Assembly: GCF_045635475.1 (NCBI RefSeq)
Contig: NZ_JBJGXI010000079.1
Location: forward strand, 1 to 12,250
Direction of reading: 5' to 3'
From: JBJGXI01 sp045635475
GTDB lineage: Bacteria; Bacillota; Bacilli; Bacillales; Amphibacillaceae
DNA: 12,250 bases
The position numbers were made by a program, and so were the translations under genes. This document shows positions 6,890 through 12,192 of this stretch, in pieces (position 1 is the first letter of the stretch; each line of letters begins with the position of its first letter). Under the pieces are notes generated by a model, which worked only from the letters and a program-made list of their open reading frames with translations, ran no database searches and had not been told where the DNA came from.

Positions 6890-8002
6890 GTGGAAACGAG
6901 AACGAAGTACCCATATATTTATTTTCTAATTGCACCACATGTTGTGTTTGTTTATAAAATAGAAACGTTACATTATTTAACTATGAATGACATAACTGAA
7001 ACAGGAGATTGGGAAACATTCGAGATTAGTAATACTGAAGATTTTGCTATGTTTGATCATGAGAAAAGTGAACCATTGCGAGGAAGGGGATACTTTGTAA
7101 ATCAAGAAGCAAGAAATCAGATGACAGACATAATTAATAAACAAATACAGTTAAAGAAAGCTCAATCTAAACAACCTTCTGATAATATAGTAATCCCTGT
7201 TCATATTCTTTCTTCTGATGCTGCAGCAGGTTCATTAAGGGTGGCGTTAGACCGTCCAAAGAAGGTTATTGGTTTTCAAGGGTTCTTTTCCATAGGTCCA
7301 CTTTGGAAGCTGGAAGATGCAGAAGGACAAGCATTGCGAAATCAATGGTTTTATGAAAATATAAATTTGGAGCAGGATGACCATGTATACCAAAACCAGT
7401 TCAAGAATACGCTTCTAGAAATATCAGACATACCCGATGAGGCACCGATTTATATTTGGACTGCCGATAATGCTGATGAGCAAATTGGAATGAGATTTAT
7501 TCTATATGTATTGCGTGAAAAACCAAATGACATTTTTATAATTAACGCTACAAATACCGTAGAGAACTTCACAGACAATCAACAAGCTAACTTCCATTCC
7601 AACCATATTCACCCAGATCAGTTTAGAATCCTCATAGAGCAATCCAAGCAGGCCAGTTCGTTGTCACAATTCGATCGCAATAGGCTGATAAACGAATGGG
7701 AAACACTATCACAATCAAAAAACGTACTCCGGATATGGTTGAATAACAAAATTGAAAACGTACCAGAGCAGCACCATGATCACATAATCATTAATGCACT
7801 TGAAAAATTGCATGTAGAAAAAGAAGGACGAGAGTTTATTAAAGTAGGAGCTTTGATTGGTAGCCTTTTAGAACATACCGATTATTTTATTGATGCCTTT
7901 TATTTAGAATTTAGAATTCGAGCTTTAGTCTACAATGGCACATTTGAATTAAAAGGAATTCCAAAATCTATGTGGCATTATAGTGTTAGGCTACGATTAT
8001 AG
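6890..8002 (+). CDS. DUF1835 and DUF3658 domain-containing protein
   Basis: A 370-residue protein. GTG 6890 is chosen over TTG 6881 because AGGGG (6876-6880) abuts the TTG but stands 9 bases from the GTG. After a roughly 100-residue N-terminal region with no recognised motif comes a segment reading VIPVHILSSDAAAGSLR, then VALDRPKKVIGFQGFFSIGP and a downstream WF. This is the pattern of DUF1835 (H-I-L-x-x-D-x-A-A-G-S-L and V-I-G-F-x-x-x-x-S-x-G-P). The C-terminal part (LRIWLNNKIENVPEQHHDHI, then EFIKVGALIGSLL and ending in MWHYSVRL) fits DUF3658, the usual partner of DUF1835. The function of this pair is unknown. It is soluble, with no membrane segment, and sits in an operon with the hydrolase. 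Domain names come from remembered patterns. Confidence 0.8.
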   Translation: METRTKYPYIYFLIAPHVVFVYKIETLHYLTMNDITETGDWETFEISNTEDFAMFDHEKSEPLRGRGYFVNQEARNQMTDIINKQIQLKKAQSKQPSDNIVIPVHILSSDAAAGSLRVALDRPKKVIGFQGFFSIGPLWKLEDAEGQALRNQWFYENINLEQDDHVYQNQFKNTLLEISDIPDEAPIYIWTADNADEQIGMRFILYVLREKPNDIFIINATNTVENFTDNQQANFHSNHIHPDQFRILIEQSKQASSLSQFDRNRLINEWETLSQSKNVLRIWLNNKIENVPEQHHDHIIINALEKLHVEKEGREFIKVGALIGSLLEHTDYFIDAFYLEFRIRALVYNGTFELKGIPKSMWHYSVRLRL

Positions 8003-8019
8003 TATAGGAGCGGTGAAGT

Positions 8020-8082
8020 ATGAAGAAGAATACCTAATTCCAGGTAAATGAAGGGAGTATCATACAAACAATCATGTCTTAA
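8020..8082 (+). pseudogene. Possible remnant of a small gene with an in-frame stop
   Basis: TAGGAGCGGTGAAGT at 8005-8019 is a good ribosome binding site followed by an ATG, but the frame stops after five codons (MKKNT), continues with FQVNEGSIIQTIMS and stops again. It could be the stub of a decayed third gene of the operon, or a chance match. Confidence 0.2.
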
Positions 8083-8103
8083 ATAATTAGATTGCTCTGG
8101 ATC

Positions 8104-8138
8104 AAAAACGCTCAGCCAATTTTAGTGCTGAGCGTTTT
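8104..8138. terminator. Bidirectional intrinsic terminator
   Basis: AAAACGCTCAGC (8105-8116) and GCTGAGCGTTTT (8127-8138) form a perfect 12-bp stem with a 10-base loop. On the minus strand the stem runs into five T (from A 8104-8108), which terminates the leftward operon of 8150-9191. On the plus strand four T follow, enough to stop transcripts from the DUF1835 gene. Confidence 0.88.
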
Positions 8139-8149
8139 CGAGATTCGTG

Positions 8150-8395
8150 TCATTCAACTTCTTTAAGCGTATTCTCTATTTTTTGTAGTCGTTGATTTAA
8201 TTCCGAAATGGCTGTCATTTGCTGTTGTTGTAAAGCTGCATTCTCTTTATCTAGTTGCAGCCTTTCTTCGGCTCGTCGCTCAGTACGGCGAACAACTTTG
8301 CTAACATATATAATTACAAAAATCACGATAGCAATTGGAACAAGCATAGTTCCTATTGCTATTAATATATTTAAAATATTAAAAGAAGTTACCAT
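8150..8395 (-). CDS. Small membrane-anchored coiled-coil protein, paralogue 1
   Basis: An 81-residue protein of no recognised family. Residues about 6-32 are strongly hydrophobic (ILIAIGTMLVPIAIVIFVII) and form one membrane helix, perhaps with a short hairpin around the Pro. The positively charged VVRRTERRAEER follows and by the positive-inside rule places the C-terminus in the cytoplasm. Residues about 40-81 form a heptad-like coiled coil with a QQQQ run (ALQQQQMTAISELNQRLQKI). It ends in TLKEVE, exactly as its upstream paralogue (8560-8844) does. AAAGGG lies about 10 bases before the ATG. It is the last gene of a three-gene operon headed by an ArsR-like regulator. It may be a membrane-bound sensor, scaffold or stress protein, but this is only inference. 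Confidence 0.8.
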   Translation of the reverse strand: MVTSFNILNILIAIGTMLVPIAIVIFVIIYVSKVVRRTERRAEERLQLDKENAALQQQQMTAISELNQRLQKIENTLKEVE

Positions 8396-8559
8396 AATTT
8401 AACTACCCTTTCTTGATTTAGAATCTTGATTTGATTTACTTGGAATTCTTCTATATGTAGTTTGAAAATGATTTTGCATTCTAGGTTTTCTAGCAAACGG
8501 AAGCTAACAATTGCAGCATGCCAAATAAATAATCATGCAGAAGTTCAATAGAAAGCATG

Positions 8560-8844
8560 TCATTCAACTTCTTTAAGTGTATCTTCTATATTTTTTAGAC
8601 GTTGATTTAATACATTAATCGCTGCCATTTGTTGTTGTTGTAAAGCTGCATTGTCCTTATCAATTTGCAGTCTTTCGTCTGCCCGACGCTCGGTACGGCG
8701 AACTATTTTGATAACGTAAACAATAACGAAAATAATTATTATAATAGGAATAAACAAAGTTGCAAATCCAATTAATTGAAATATAATGTCTGTCATACTA
8801 GTGTCGGTAGATGAGATTTGAATTTTAAACTCCCCCTTTCTCAT
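8560..8844 (-). CDS. Small membrane-anchored coiled-coil protein, paralogue 2
   Basis: A 94-residue protein, clearly paralogous to the 81-residue neighbour; the shared text includes VRRTERRA-ERLQ-DK-NAALQQQQM-AI and the ending TLKEVE. The membrane helix is at about 19-46 (rich in Ile, FIPIIIIIFVIVYVIKIV), the basic stop-transfer at 49-53, and the coiled coil at 56-94. Compared with the paralogue it has an extra polar N-terminal stretch of about 16 residues, if ATG 8844 is used. The start is uncertain: ATG 8844 has no ribosome binding site upstream, a strong AAAGGGGGAG lies inside codons 2-5, and the ATG that aligns with the paralogue start (8796) has none close by. The regulator gene ends 23 bases upstream, so translational coupling is likely. 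Its function is not recognised. Confidence 0.78.
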   Translation of the reverse strand: MRKGEFKIQISSTDTSMTDIIFQLIGFATLFIPIIIIIFVIVYVIKIVRRTERRADERLQIDKDNAALQQQQMAAINVLNQRLKNIEDTLKEVE

Positions 8845-8847
8845 TAT

Positions 8848-8871
8848 CTATACAACCGTAATAGTTTTCAT
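8848..8871 (-). other. Seven-codon ORF linking the regulator and paralogue 2
   Basis: ATG at 8871 overlaps the regulator's TGA stop (ATGA), encodes MKTITVV and stops at TAG (8848), three bases before ATG 8844. AAAGGA sits directly in front of it. It may be a relay for reinitiation onto the downstream gene or may be accidental. Confidence 0.2.
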
Positions 8872-9191
8872 TCCTTTCTCTTTTTTATCGTTACACTACT
8901 TGCAAGATCTGCGATTAATTGTTCACTTAACTCTAGTGTAAAAGAGTTAACCTCATAGTATTTCATCGCCTTTCCGTCAGAGGATATTTCGTGGTTGCCT
9001 TTAATAAGATCGGCGTCCTCTAACTTTTGTAGGTGTAAATATAGCAAAGGTCTGCTAATCCCTAACTCTCTAGCAAGCTGACTAACATACTGTCTTTCGT
9101 TGTGAAGAATTGAAATAACTTTTAGTCGATACGGGTTTGATAATGCTTCCAGAATTTTAAGTAACGTGTCACCAGATAATATATCTTTCAT
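8868..9191 (-). CDS. ArsR-like winged helix-turn-helix transcriptional regulator
   Basis: A 107-residue DNA-binding protein. LEALSNPYRLKVISIL (residues 14-29) is the classic opening helix of the ArsR/SmtB fold. VSQLARELGISRPLLYLHLQKL (36-57) is the helix-turn-helix, with the recognition helix at about 46-57, and the wing follows around GKAMKYYEVN. The protein has no cysteine, so it lacks the thiolate metal sites of classic arsenic or cadmium sensors; if it senses something, it is not through such a site. It heads an operon with two membrane coiled-coil genes and is probably autoregulated, because an 18-bp palindrome covers its -10 region. The predicted transcript starts 2-3 bases before the ATG and there is no Shine-Dalgarno sequence, which suggests leaderless translation. 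Confidence 0.85.
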   Translation of the reverse strand: MKDILSGDTLLKILEALSNPYRLKVISILHNERQYVSQLARELGISRPLLYLHLQKLEDADLIKGNHEISSDGKAMKYYEVNSFTLELSEQLIADLASSVTIKKRKE

Positions 9192-9192
9192 A

Positions 9193-9210
9193 TGTAATAA
9201 TTTTATTACA
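9193..9210. promoter_or_regulatory. Palindromic operator TGTAATAA-TT-TTATTACA
   Basis: A perfect inverted repeat with 8-bp arms and a 2-base centre. It covers the -10 box and predicted start site of the regulator operon and ends one base before the ATG. An extra half-site-like TGTTATTA follows at 9213-9220. The size and placement fit a dimeric winged-helix repressor binding its own promoter. Confidence 0.7.
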
Positions 9211-9228
9211 GGTGTTATTAAAAGTCAA
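9200..9228 (-). promoter_or_regulatory. Sigma-A promoter of the regulator/coiled-coil operon
   Basis: Read on the minus strand, TTGACT (9228-9223) and TAAAAT (9205-9200) are separated by 17 bases, each one mismatch from consensus. Transcription should begin near 9194-9193, against the start codon at 9191. Confidence 0.65.
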
Positions 9229-9399
9229 TCATAAGAAGTGAGTAAATTTCTAAGTGCACAGATATTGAAAGCAGCACAGTATCAATTTAGATGCGAATGG
9301 CTAGACATTAGTATTATGACATTCATTAAAGTAATAACATAAGATCAAAGTTATGGTTAACGTTATATTGAAAAAGACAGCAAGTATCAATAGAAAGCG
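9211..9399. other. Intergenic stretch without a gene
   Basis: Between the divergent promoters I see no open reading frame with a ribosome binding site and no strong hairpin. It holds only the -35 of the leftward promoter at its left end and short AT-rich direct repeats (AGTATCAAT occurs near 9280 and 9383). Confidence 0.5.
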
Positions 9400-9443
9400 G
9401 TTCTTTTGTTGTTCACTATACTTGGTGATAATATAAAAAGAAC
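9400..9443. repeat. Inverted repeat GTTCTTTT/AAAAGAAC enclosing a promoter
   Basis: Perfect 8-bp arms at 9400-9407 and 9436-9443 bracket the core promoter. A smaller TCAC/GTGA pair lies inside (near 9413-9416 and 9425-9428). It may be an operator pair or a start-site hairpin; at this length chance cannot be excluded. Confidence 0.4.
9406..9434 (+). promoter_or_regulatory. Probable sigma-A promoter of the 9491 gene
   Basis: TTGTTG (9406-9411), a 17-base spacer and TAATAT (9429-9434). Predicted transcription starts near 9441, giving a leader of about 50 bases with AAAGGAA before the ATG. Confidence 0.5.
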
Positions 9444-9490
9444 ACTACATATAAATCTTCTGATGTATAAATAAGAAAGGAATTATACGT

Positions 9491-9886
9491 ATGCCTGGCA
9501 AGAAAACTGTTTTAATAACGATGTTAGTCTTGATTATTGCAGCTTTTATCATGTTAGCAATTTTTCCACCAAATAGTAATTTAGAATTTAATGAACGTGT
9601 AACTAGTATAGAGGTTTATAATCATCAGGCAGATGAATTAATAGATACAATTACAGACACAACTTTTATAAAAGAACTTATGAAGGAGTTAGATAATTCA
9701 AGAACTGGATTGGTTTCTTCACATGATGCGGGATCTCCTAGTTACAATCTTGTATTTAAAAGCAATCAAAAAAAAGCTCTTGAACTTGGTTATTATTTAG
9801 ACGCCATTTATGCGGATGGTATATCGGGTCGCTATGTCGGTTCTGATGTGATTTATGGTGTGACACTGCAGTTACCACTAGAATAA
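9491..9886 (+). CDS. Membrane-anchored extracytoplasmic protein of unknown function
   Basis: A 131-residue protein that I do not recognise. The N-terminus MPGKK is followed by an uninterrupted hydrophobic helix (TVLITMLVLIIAAFIMLAIF, residues 6-25) and then PPNSN. This makes a signal anchor or uncleaved signal peptide; there is no lipobox cysteine. The remaining 105 residues are soluble and mixed alpha/beta, with a helix around TTFIKELMKELDNS and strands around YNLVFKS and GVTLQLPLE, and would face outside the cell. The protein contains no cysteine. AAAGGAA at 9476-9482 supports the ATG. It is 38 bases upstream of a small membrane protein and probably cotranscribed with it. Confidence 0.75.
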   Translation: MPGKKTVLITMLVLIIAAFIMLAIFPPNSNLEFNERVTSIEVYNHQADELIDTITDTTFIKELMKELDNSRTGLVSSHDAGSPSYNLVFKSNQKKALELGYYLDAIYADGISGRYVGSDVIYGVTLQLPLE

Positions 9887-9924
9887 TAGTTTACGTACAA
9901 TCGTAATAAGTTAGGAGTGTAAAT

Positions 9925-10110
9925 ATGCCAAATTGGTTATCAACCTTGTATGCTTGTGTGCTAGCAATTGTATCGTTTTTTACAGGTGAGATTGTTACTT
10001 TTGTTATGTTAGGAATCATATTGATTACTTTACAAAATATCCATGCGACACTCAAGCGGATCTTAAAATTAAAGCAAGATGAGAAAAATCAAACGGACGA
10101 AAAATTATAA
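9925..10110 (+). CDS. Small membrane protein of unknown function
   Basis: A 61-residue protein with TTAGGAGTG about 8 bases before the ATG. Residues about 4-38 are hydrophobic with a central Thr-Gly-Glu (VSFFTGEIVTFVMLGIILIT), which suggests two short membrane helices with a turn. The C-terminal 20 residues are highly charged (KRILKLKQDEKNQTDEKL) and probably cytoplasmic. No family is recognised. It follows the anchored protein at 9491-9886 and likely shares its transcript. Confidence 0.7.
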   Translation: MPNWLSTLYACVLAIVSFFTGEIVTFVMLGIILITLQNIHATLKRILKLKQDEKNQTDEKL

Positions 10111-10139
10111 TTGATTAAAATTGTGGAGAACTATAATAT
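10111..10139 (+). promoter_or_regulatory. Possible promoter upstream of the leader ORF
   Basis: TTGATT (10111-10116), a 17-base spacer and TAATAT (10134-10139); TATAAT at 10132 overlaps with 15-base spacing. It begins directly after the stop codon of the small membrane protein and would produce a leader of about 140 bases before the acetyltransferase start. Confidence 0.4.
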
Positions 10140-10169
10140 TAAACTATCGATATTGAAGGGATGAATTTT

Positions 10170-10241
10170 ATGATTTCGGCAAGTGCAGTTGACGTTTTAC
10201 AAACAAACTATAATAAAACGTTGCGATGGAACAGCAAGTAA
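10170..10241 (+). CDS. Possible 23-residue leader peptide
   Basis: The ATG at 10170 is preceded by GAAGGGATGA (10155-10164) at proper spacing and encodes 23 residues from MISASAVDVLQ to RWNSK, ending at TAA 10239-10241. It lies 43 bases upstream of the acetyltransferase start, in a different frame, and its last codons form the left arm of the hairpin 10220-10264. This matches the arrangement of leader peptides that control translation of resistance genes in Gram-positive bacteria. However, a TTGACG/TAATAA promoter-like pair (10189-10216) within it offers another explanation, and it may be the stub of a lost gene. Confidence 0.4.
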   Translation: MISASAVDVLQTNYNKTLRWNSK

Positions 10242-10264
10242 ACCCTTAACTGCTACCCCGCAAC
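10220..10264 (+). promoter_or_regulatory. Attenuator-like hairpin before the acetyltransferase start
   Basis: GTTGCG (10220-10225) pairs with CGCAAC (10259-10264). Inside, AGC-AGT pairs with ACT-GCT around a short CCC-containing loop, giving a long imperfect hairpin. CCCC at 10256-10259 could alternatively pair with the Shine-Dalgarno GGGG at 10272-10276. The two structures exclude each other, and the left arm overlaps the end of the leader ORF. Confidence 0.35.
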
Positions 10265-10284
10265 TAAACTTGGGGGAAATAACA

Positions 10285-10851
10285 TTGATTAGTCAGTACA
10301 GTAAATCACTATTAATGGGTACAATCATAATGTTAAGAAAGCTTAAAAAAGAAGATTATCAATCTTTCATGCAAATAGAGGATGTTATGGAAAGCAGACT
10401 TCTAATGAATGATGAAACGCCGTTTCCACCAACTGAGGAAGATCATAACAGCTTTCTAAATGAAATAAGTGCAAATAAAGATGATTATACATTTGCCATT
10501 GAAACAATTGATGGTAATCAATTTATCGGTTCAATTGCCGTTTATCTTGTTAATTGGAAGAATGCTTCTTGCAATGTTGGGATTTCGATTGGTCCAGAAT
10601 ATCAAGGGAATGGTTATGGAACCGATGCGATGAAAACGTTAGTAGATTTTATTTTTAATTACATGAACATAAATAAAATCAAACTGCACGTTTTCTCATT
10701 TAACAAAGCTGCAGTTCGTTCTTATGAGAAGTGTGGCTTTATAATAGAAGGAACACTTCGAGATGAAATTTTTCGGTTCGGTGCATTTCATGATGTTTAT
10801 GCGATGGGAATAACTAGGAAGGACTGGATCGAGAAAAAAGCGAATATATGA
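10285..10851 (+). CDS. GNAT-family acetyltransferase, RimJ/RimL type
   Basis: A 188-residue protein. TTG 10285 is chosen because GGGGGAA (10272-10278) stands exactly 6 bases upstream. The frame is open further up, but those residues are low-quality and absent from the family; ATG 10315 or ATG 10330 (MLRKLKKEDYQ, where the family's homology normally begins) are alternatives without a clear ribosome binding site. The acetyl-CoA loop is GPEYQGNGYGTDAM, a full Q-G-x-G-x-G/A-T motif. KIKLHVFSFNKAAVRSYEKCGF is motif B with the conserved N-x-x-A and Tyr, and IIEGTLRDEIFRFGAFHDVY is the typical RimL-like ending. It acetylates an unknown amine. It is a monocistronic unit with a terminator at 10858-10885 and a complex leader. 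Confidence 0.87.
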   Translation: MISQYSKSLLMGTIIMLRKLKKEDYQSFMQIEDVMESRLLMNDETPFPPTEEDHNSFLNEISANKDDYTFAIETIDGNQFIGSIAVYLVNWKNASCNVGISIGPEYQGNGYGTDAMKTLVDFIFNYMNINKIKLHVFSFNKAAVRSYEKCGFIIEGTLRDEIFRFGAFHDVYAMGITRKDWIEKKANI

Positions 10852-10857
10852 TAGTAG

Positions 10858-10885
10858 AAAGGCGCTCTAACTAGGGTGCCTTTTT
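10858..10885 (+). terminator. Intrinsic terminator of the acetyltransferase gene
   Basis: AAAGGCGCTC (10858-10867) pairs with GGGTGCCTTT (10874-10883) through ten positions including two G-U wobbles, with a 6-base loop, followed by a T-run to 10885. Confidence 0.88.
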
Positions 10886-10910
10886 AAAATAATAAAAAGG
10901 ATGTGTGCAA

Positions 10911-11786
10911 ATGGAAAAAGCATTAGTCTTAGGAGGCACAAGATTTTTCGGTATACATTTGGTGGAAGCACTGCTACAAAGAGGTGTTGATGTGACCGTA
11001 GCGACAAGAGGGGAGACATCTGACCCATTTGGTGACAGGGTAAGTAGAATCAAGATTGATAGAAGCAATCTTGATGCTTACAAAGAAGAACTACAGGCAA
11101 CCAAATGGGATGTTGTGTATGACCAGATTTGTTACTCTAGTGAAGATGCAATGGAAGCGATTGAAGTTTTCAGTGGTGTAACTGATCGGTATATCTTAAC
11201 ATCAACTTTATCCGTGTATGATGGGAAACCAACTGCGCTGAAGGAAGAGGATTTTGATCCTTATGCATATGAAATCATCCGTGGTGATCGGGAGGCTTTT
11301 TCTTATCAAGAGGGAAAGCGTCAGGCGGAAGCGGTTTTCTTTCAACGAGCACCGTTTGAGGTTGTGGCGGTAAGAATTCCTATTGTGATGGGAATTAATG
11401 ACTATACGGAGCGCCTATTATTTCATGTTAACAAAGTATCACAAAAGCAGGAGATATTTTTTACGAATTTATCATCAGCTATGAACTTTATTCCAGAAAC
11501 TGAAGCAGGTGACTTTTTAGCGTGGATGGGACAAACTGATTTTACTGGACCAATTAATGCGTGTTCAAATGGTTCGATTACGTTACGAGAATTGCTATCG
11601 CTAATTGAAGAAAGTACAGGAAATAAAGCGGTGCTAGCAGCTACACAAGATGAAAAAAATGAATCACCATATAACGTACCTTCATCTTGGACAATGGATA
11701 ACCAGAAAGCAAAATCAATAGGATATCCATTCAAAGAATTGAGATCGTGGCTGCCTTCGTTAATTGATACAATTGCTGTAAAATAA
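10911..11786 (+). CDS. NAD(P)-dependent epimerase/dehydratase family protein (extended SDR-like)
   Basis: A 291-residue protein. ATG 10911 is preferred over GTG 10905 because AAAAGG (10895-10900) gives 10 bases of spacing instead of 4. The N-terminus MEKALVLGGTRFFGIHLVEAL holds the Rossmann dinucleotide loop G-G-T-R-F-F-G (8-14), a form common in the atypical and mRNA-binding-like SDR epimerases. The strand YILTSTLSVYD and the pair Y132-x-x-x-K136 (YQEGK) supply the catalytic Tyr-Lys of short-chain dehydrogenases. VVAVRIPIVMG (around 151-161) is the downstream conserved strand, and NFIPETEAGDFLAW corresponds to the sugar-binding segment. It probably oxidises, reduces or epimerises a nucleotide sugar or similar substrate; the substrate is unknown. 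It is flanked by terminators on both sides, so it is transcribed alone. Confidence 0.87.
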   Translation: MEKALVLGGTRFFGIHLVEALLQRGVDVTVATRGETSDPFGDRVSRIKIDRSNLDAYKEELQATKWDVVYDQICYSSEDAMEAIEVFSGVTDRYILTSTLSVYDGKPTALKEEDFDPYAYEIIRGDREAFSYQEGKRQAEAVFFQRAPFEVVAVRIPIVMGINDYTERLLFHVNKVSQKQEIFFTNLSSAMNFIPETEAGDFLAWMGQTDFTGPINACSNGSITLRELLSLIEESTGNKAVLAATQDEKNESPYNVPSSWTMDNQKAKSIGYPFKELRSWLPSLIDTIAVK

Positions 11787-11788
11787 TT

Positions 11789-11832
11789 AGTCAATAGCCT
11801 ATGTATAAGCAACATGGGCTAATGACTTTTTT
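11789..11832 (+). terminator. Intrinsic terminator of the epimerase gene
   Basis: AGTCAATAGCCTATGT (11789-11804) and ACATGGGCTAATGACT (11812-11827) pair over 16 positions with one mismatch and one wobble around a 7-base loop, followed by six T. The stop codon of the convergent small gene lies inside the right arm, so the two genes share this element. Confidence 0.88.
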
Positions 11833-12028
11833 GTTCTTTCAATATGTTATAAGCTAACAGGAATTGTTGATATGTTTCTTTTCCGAATGCATTCTCATCG
11901 TTGTTAAAGAAAAGTTCAATAGTAATTACTTTAGCTTGTTCAATTGTACATTCCCTGCTATTCATAACTAATTTCAAATAAGAGATGAAATGATCCTTTT
12001 TTAAATTTCCTGCATGATTTATAACCAT
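11819..12028 (-). CDS. Small hypothetical protein
   Basis: A 69-residue soluble protein that I do not recognise. CGGAGG is well placed before its ATG (about 9 bases). It is predicted mostly helical: KKDHFISYLKLVMNS, CTIEQAKVITIELFF and ETYQQFLLAYNILKEQ read as three amphipathic helices. There is no signal, membrane segment or metal motif, and only one cysteine. The size and strong ribosome binding site resemble small regulatory or stress proteins of bacilli, but no family can be named. It is convergent with the epimerase gene, and its stop codon lies inside that gene's terminator. Confidence 0.7.
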   Translation of the reverse strand: MVINHAGNLKKDHFISYLKLVMNSRECTIEQAKVITIELFFNNDENAFGKETYQQFLLAYNILKEQKSH

Positions 12029-12113
12029 CTATCGATACCTCCGAATTTAAATGTGAATAATCTATCATTTATTTTATCAGTCAGAGACGAGTTTTACGAA
12101 GATCATGAACCGT

Positions 12114-12135
12114 TTAATCAAAAAAAGTTGATTAA
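12114..12135. repeat. Inverted repeat TTAATCAA/TTGATTAA at a promoter
   Basis: Perfect 8-bp arms (12114-12121 and 12128-12135) around AAAAAG. The right arm coincides with the -35 box TTGATT of the next promoter, and a related palindrome TTGAT-T-ATCAA lies at 12157-12167 near the predicted transcription start. The placement fits a pair of repressor sites. Confidence 0.5.
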
Positions 12136-12156
12136 TAGAGGGTATAGTGATATAAA
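12128..12156 (+). promoter_or_regulatory. Sigma-A promoter of the gene at the right edge
   Basis: TTGATT (12128-12133), a 17-base spacer and TATAAA (12151-12156), with start of transcription expected near 12163, about 30 bases before the start codon. Confidence 0.6.
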
Positions 12157-12192
12157 TTGATTATCAAAAAGGAATTTACGGGGGATCAAGGA

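Noticed and set aside
8868..9191. Metal-sensing role for the ArsR-like regulator
   Set aside because: It contains no cysteine and no metal resistance gene is nearby, so a classic metal sensor is not supported.
10183..10284. Long N-terminal extension of the acetyltransferase
   Set aside because: The residues are not GNAT-like, and the GGGGGAA site points to TTG 10285.
10221..10284. T-box or other known riboswitch before the acetyltransferase
   Set aside because: There is no T-box AGGGTGGNACCGCG sequence and no other riboswitch core that I recognise; only generic hairpins are visible.
11423..11815. Minus-strand open frame of 130 codons
   Set aside because: It is antisense to the epimerase gene, which has clear SDR motifs, and it runs through the terminator.
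12105..12120. CcpA cre-like site near the right-edge promoter
   Set aside because: The sequence TGAACCGTTTAATCA does not fit the consensus length and spacing.
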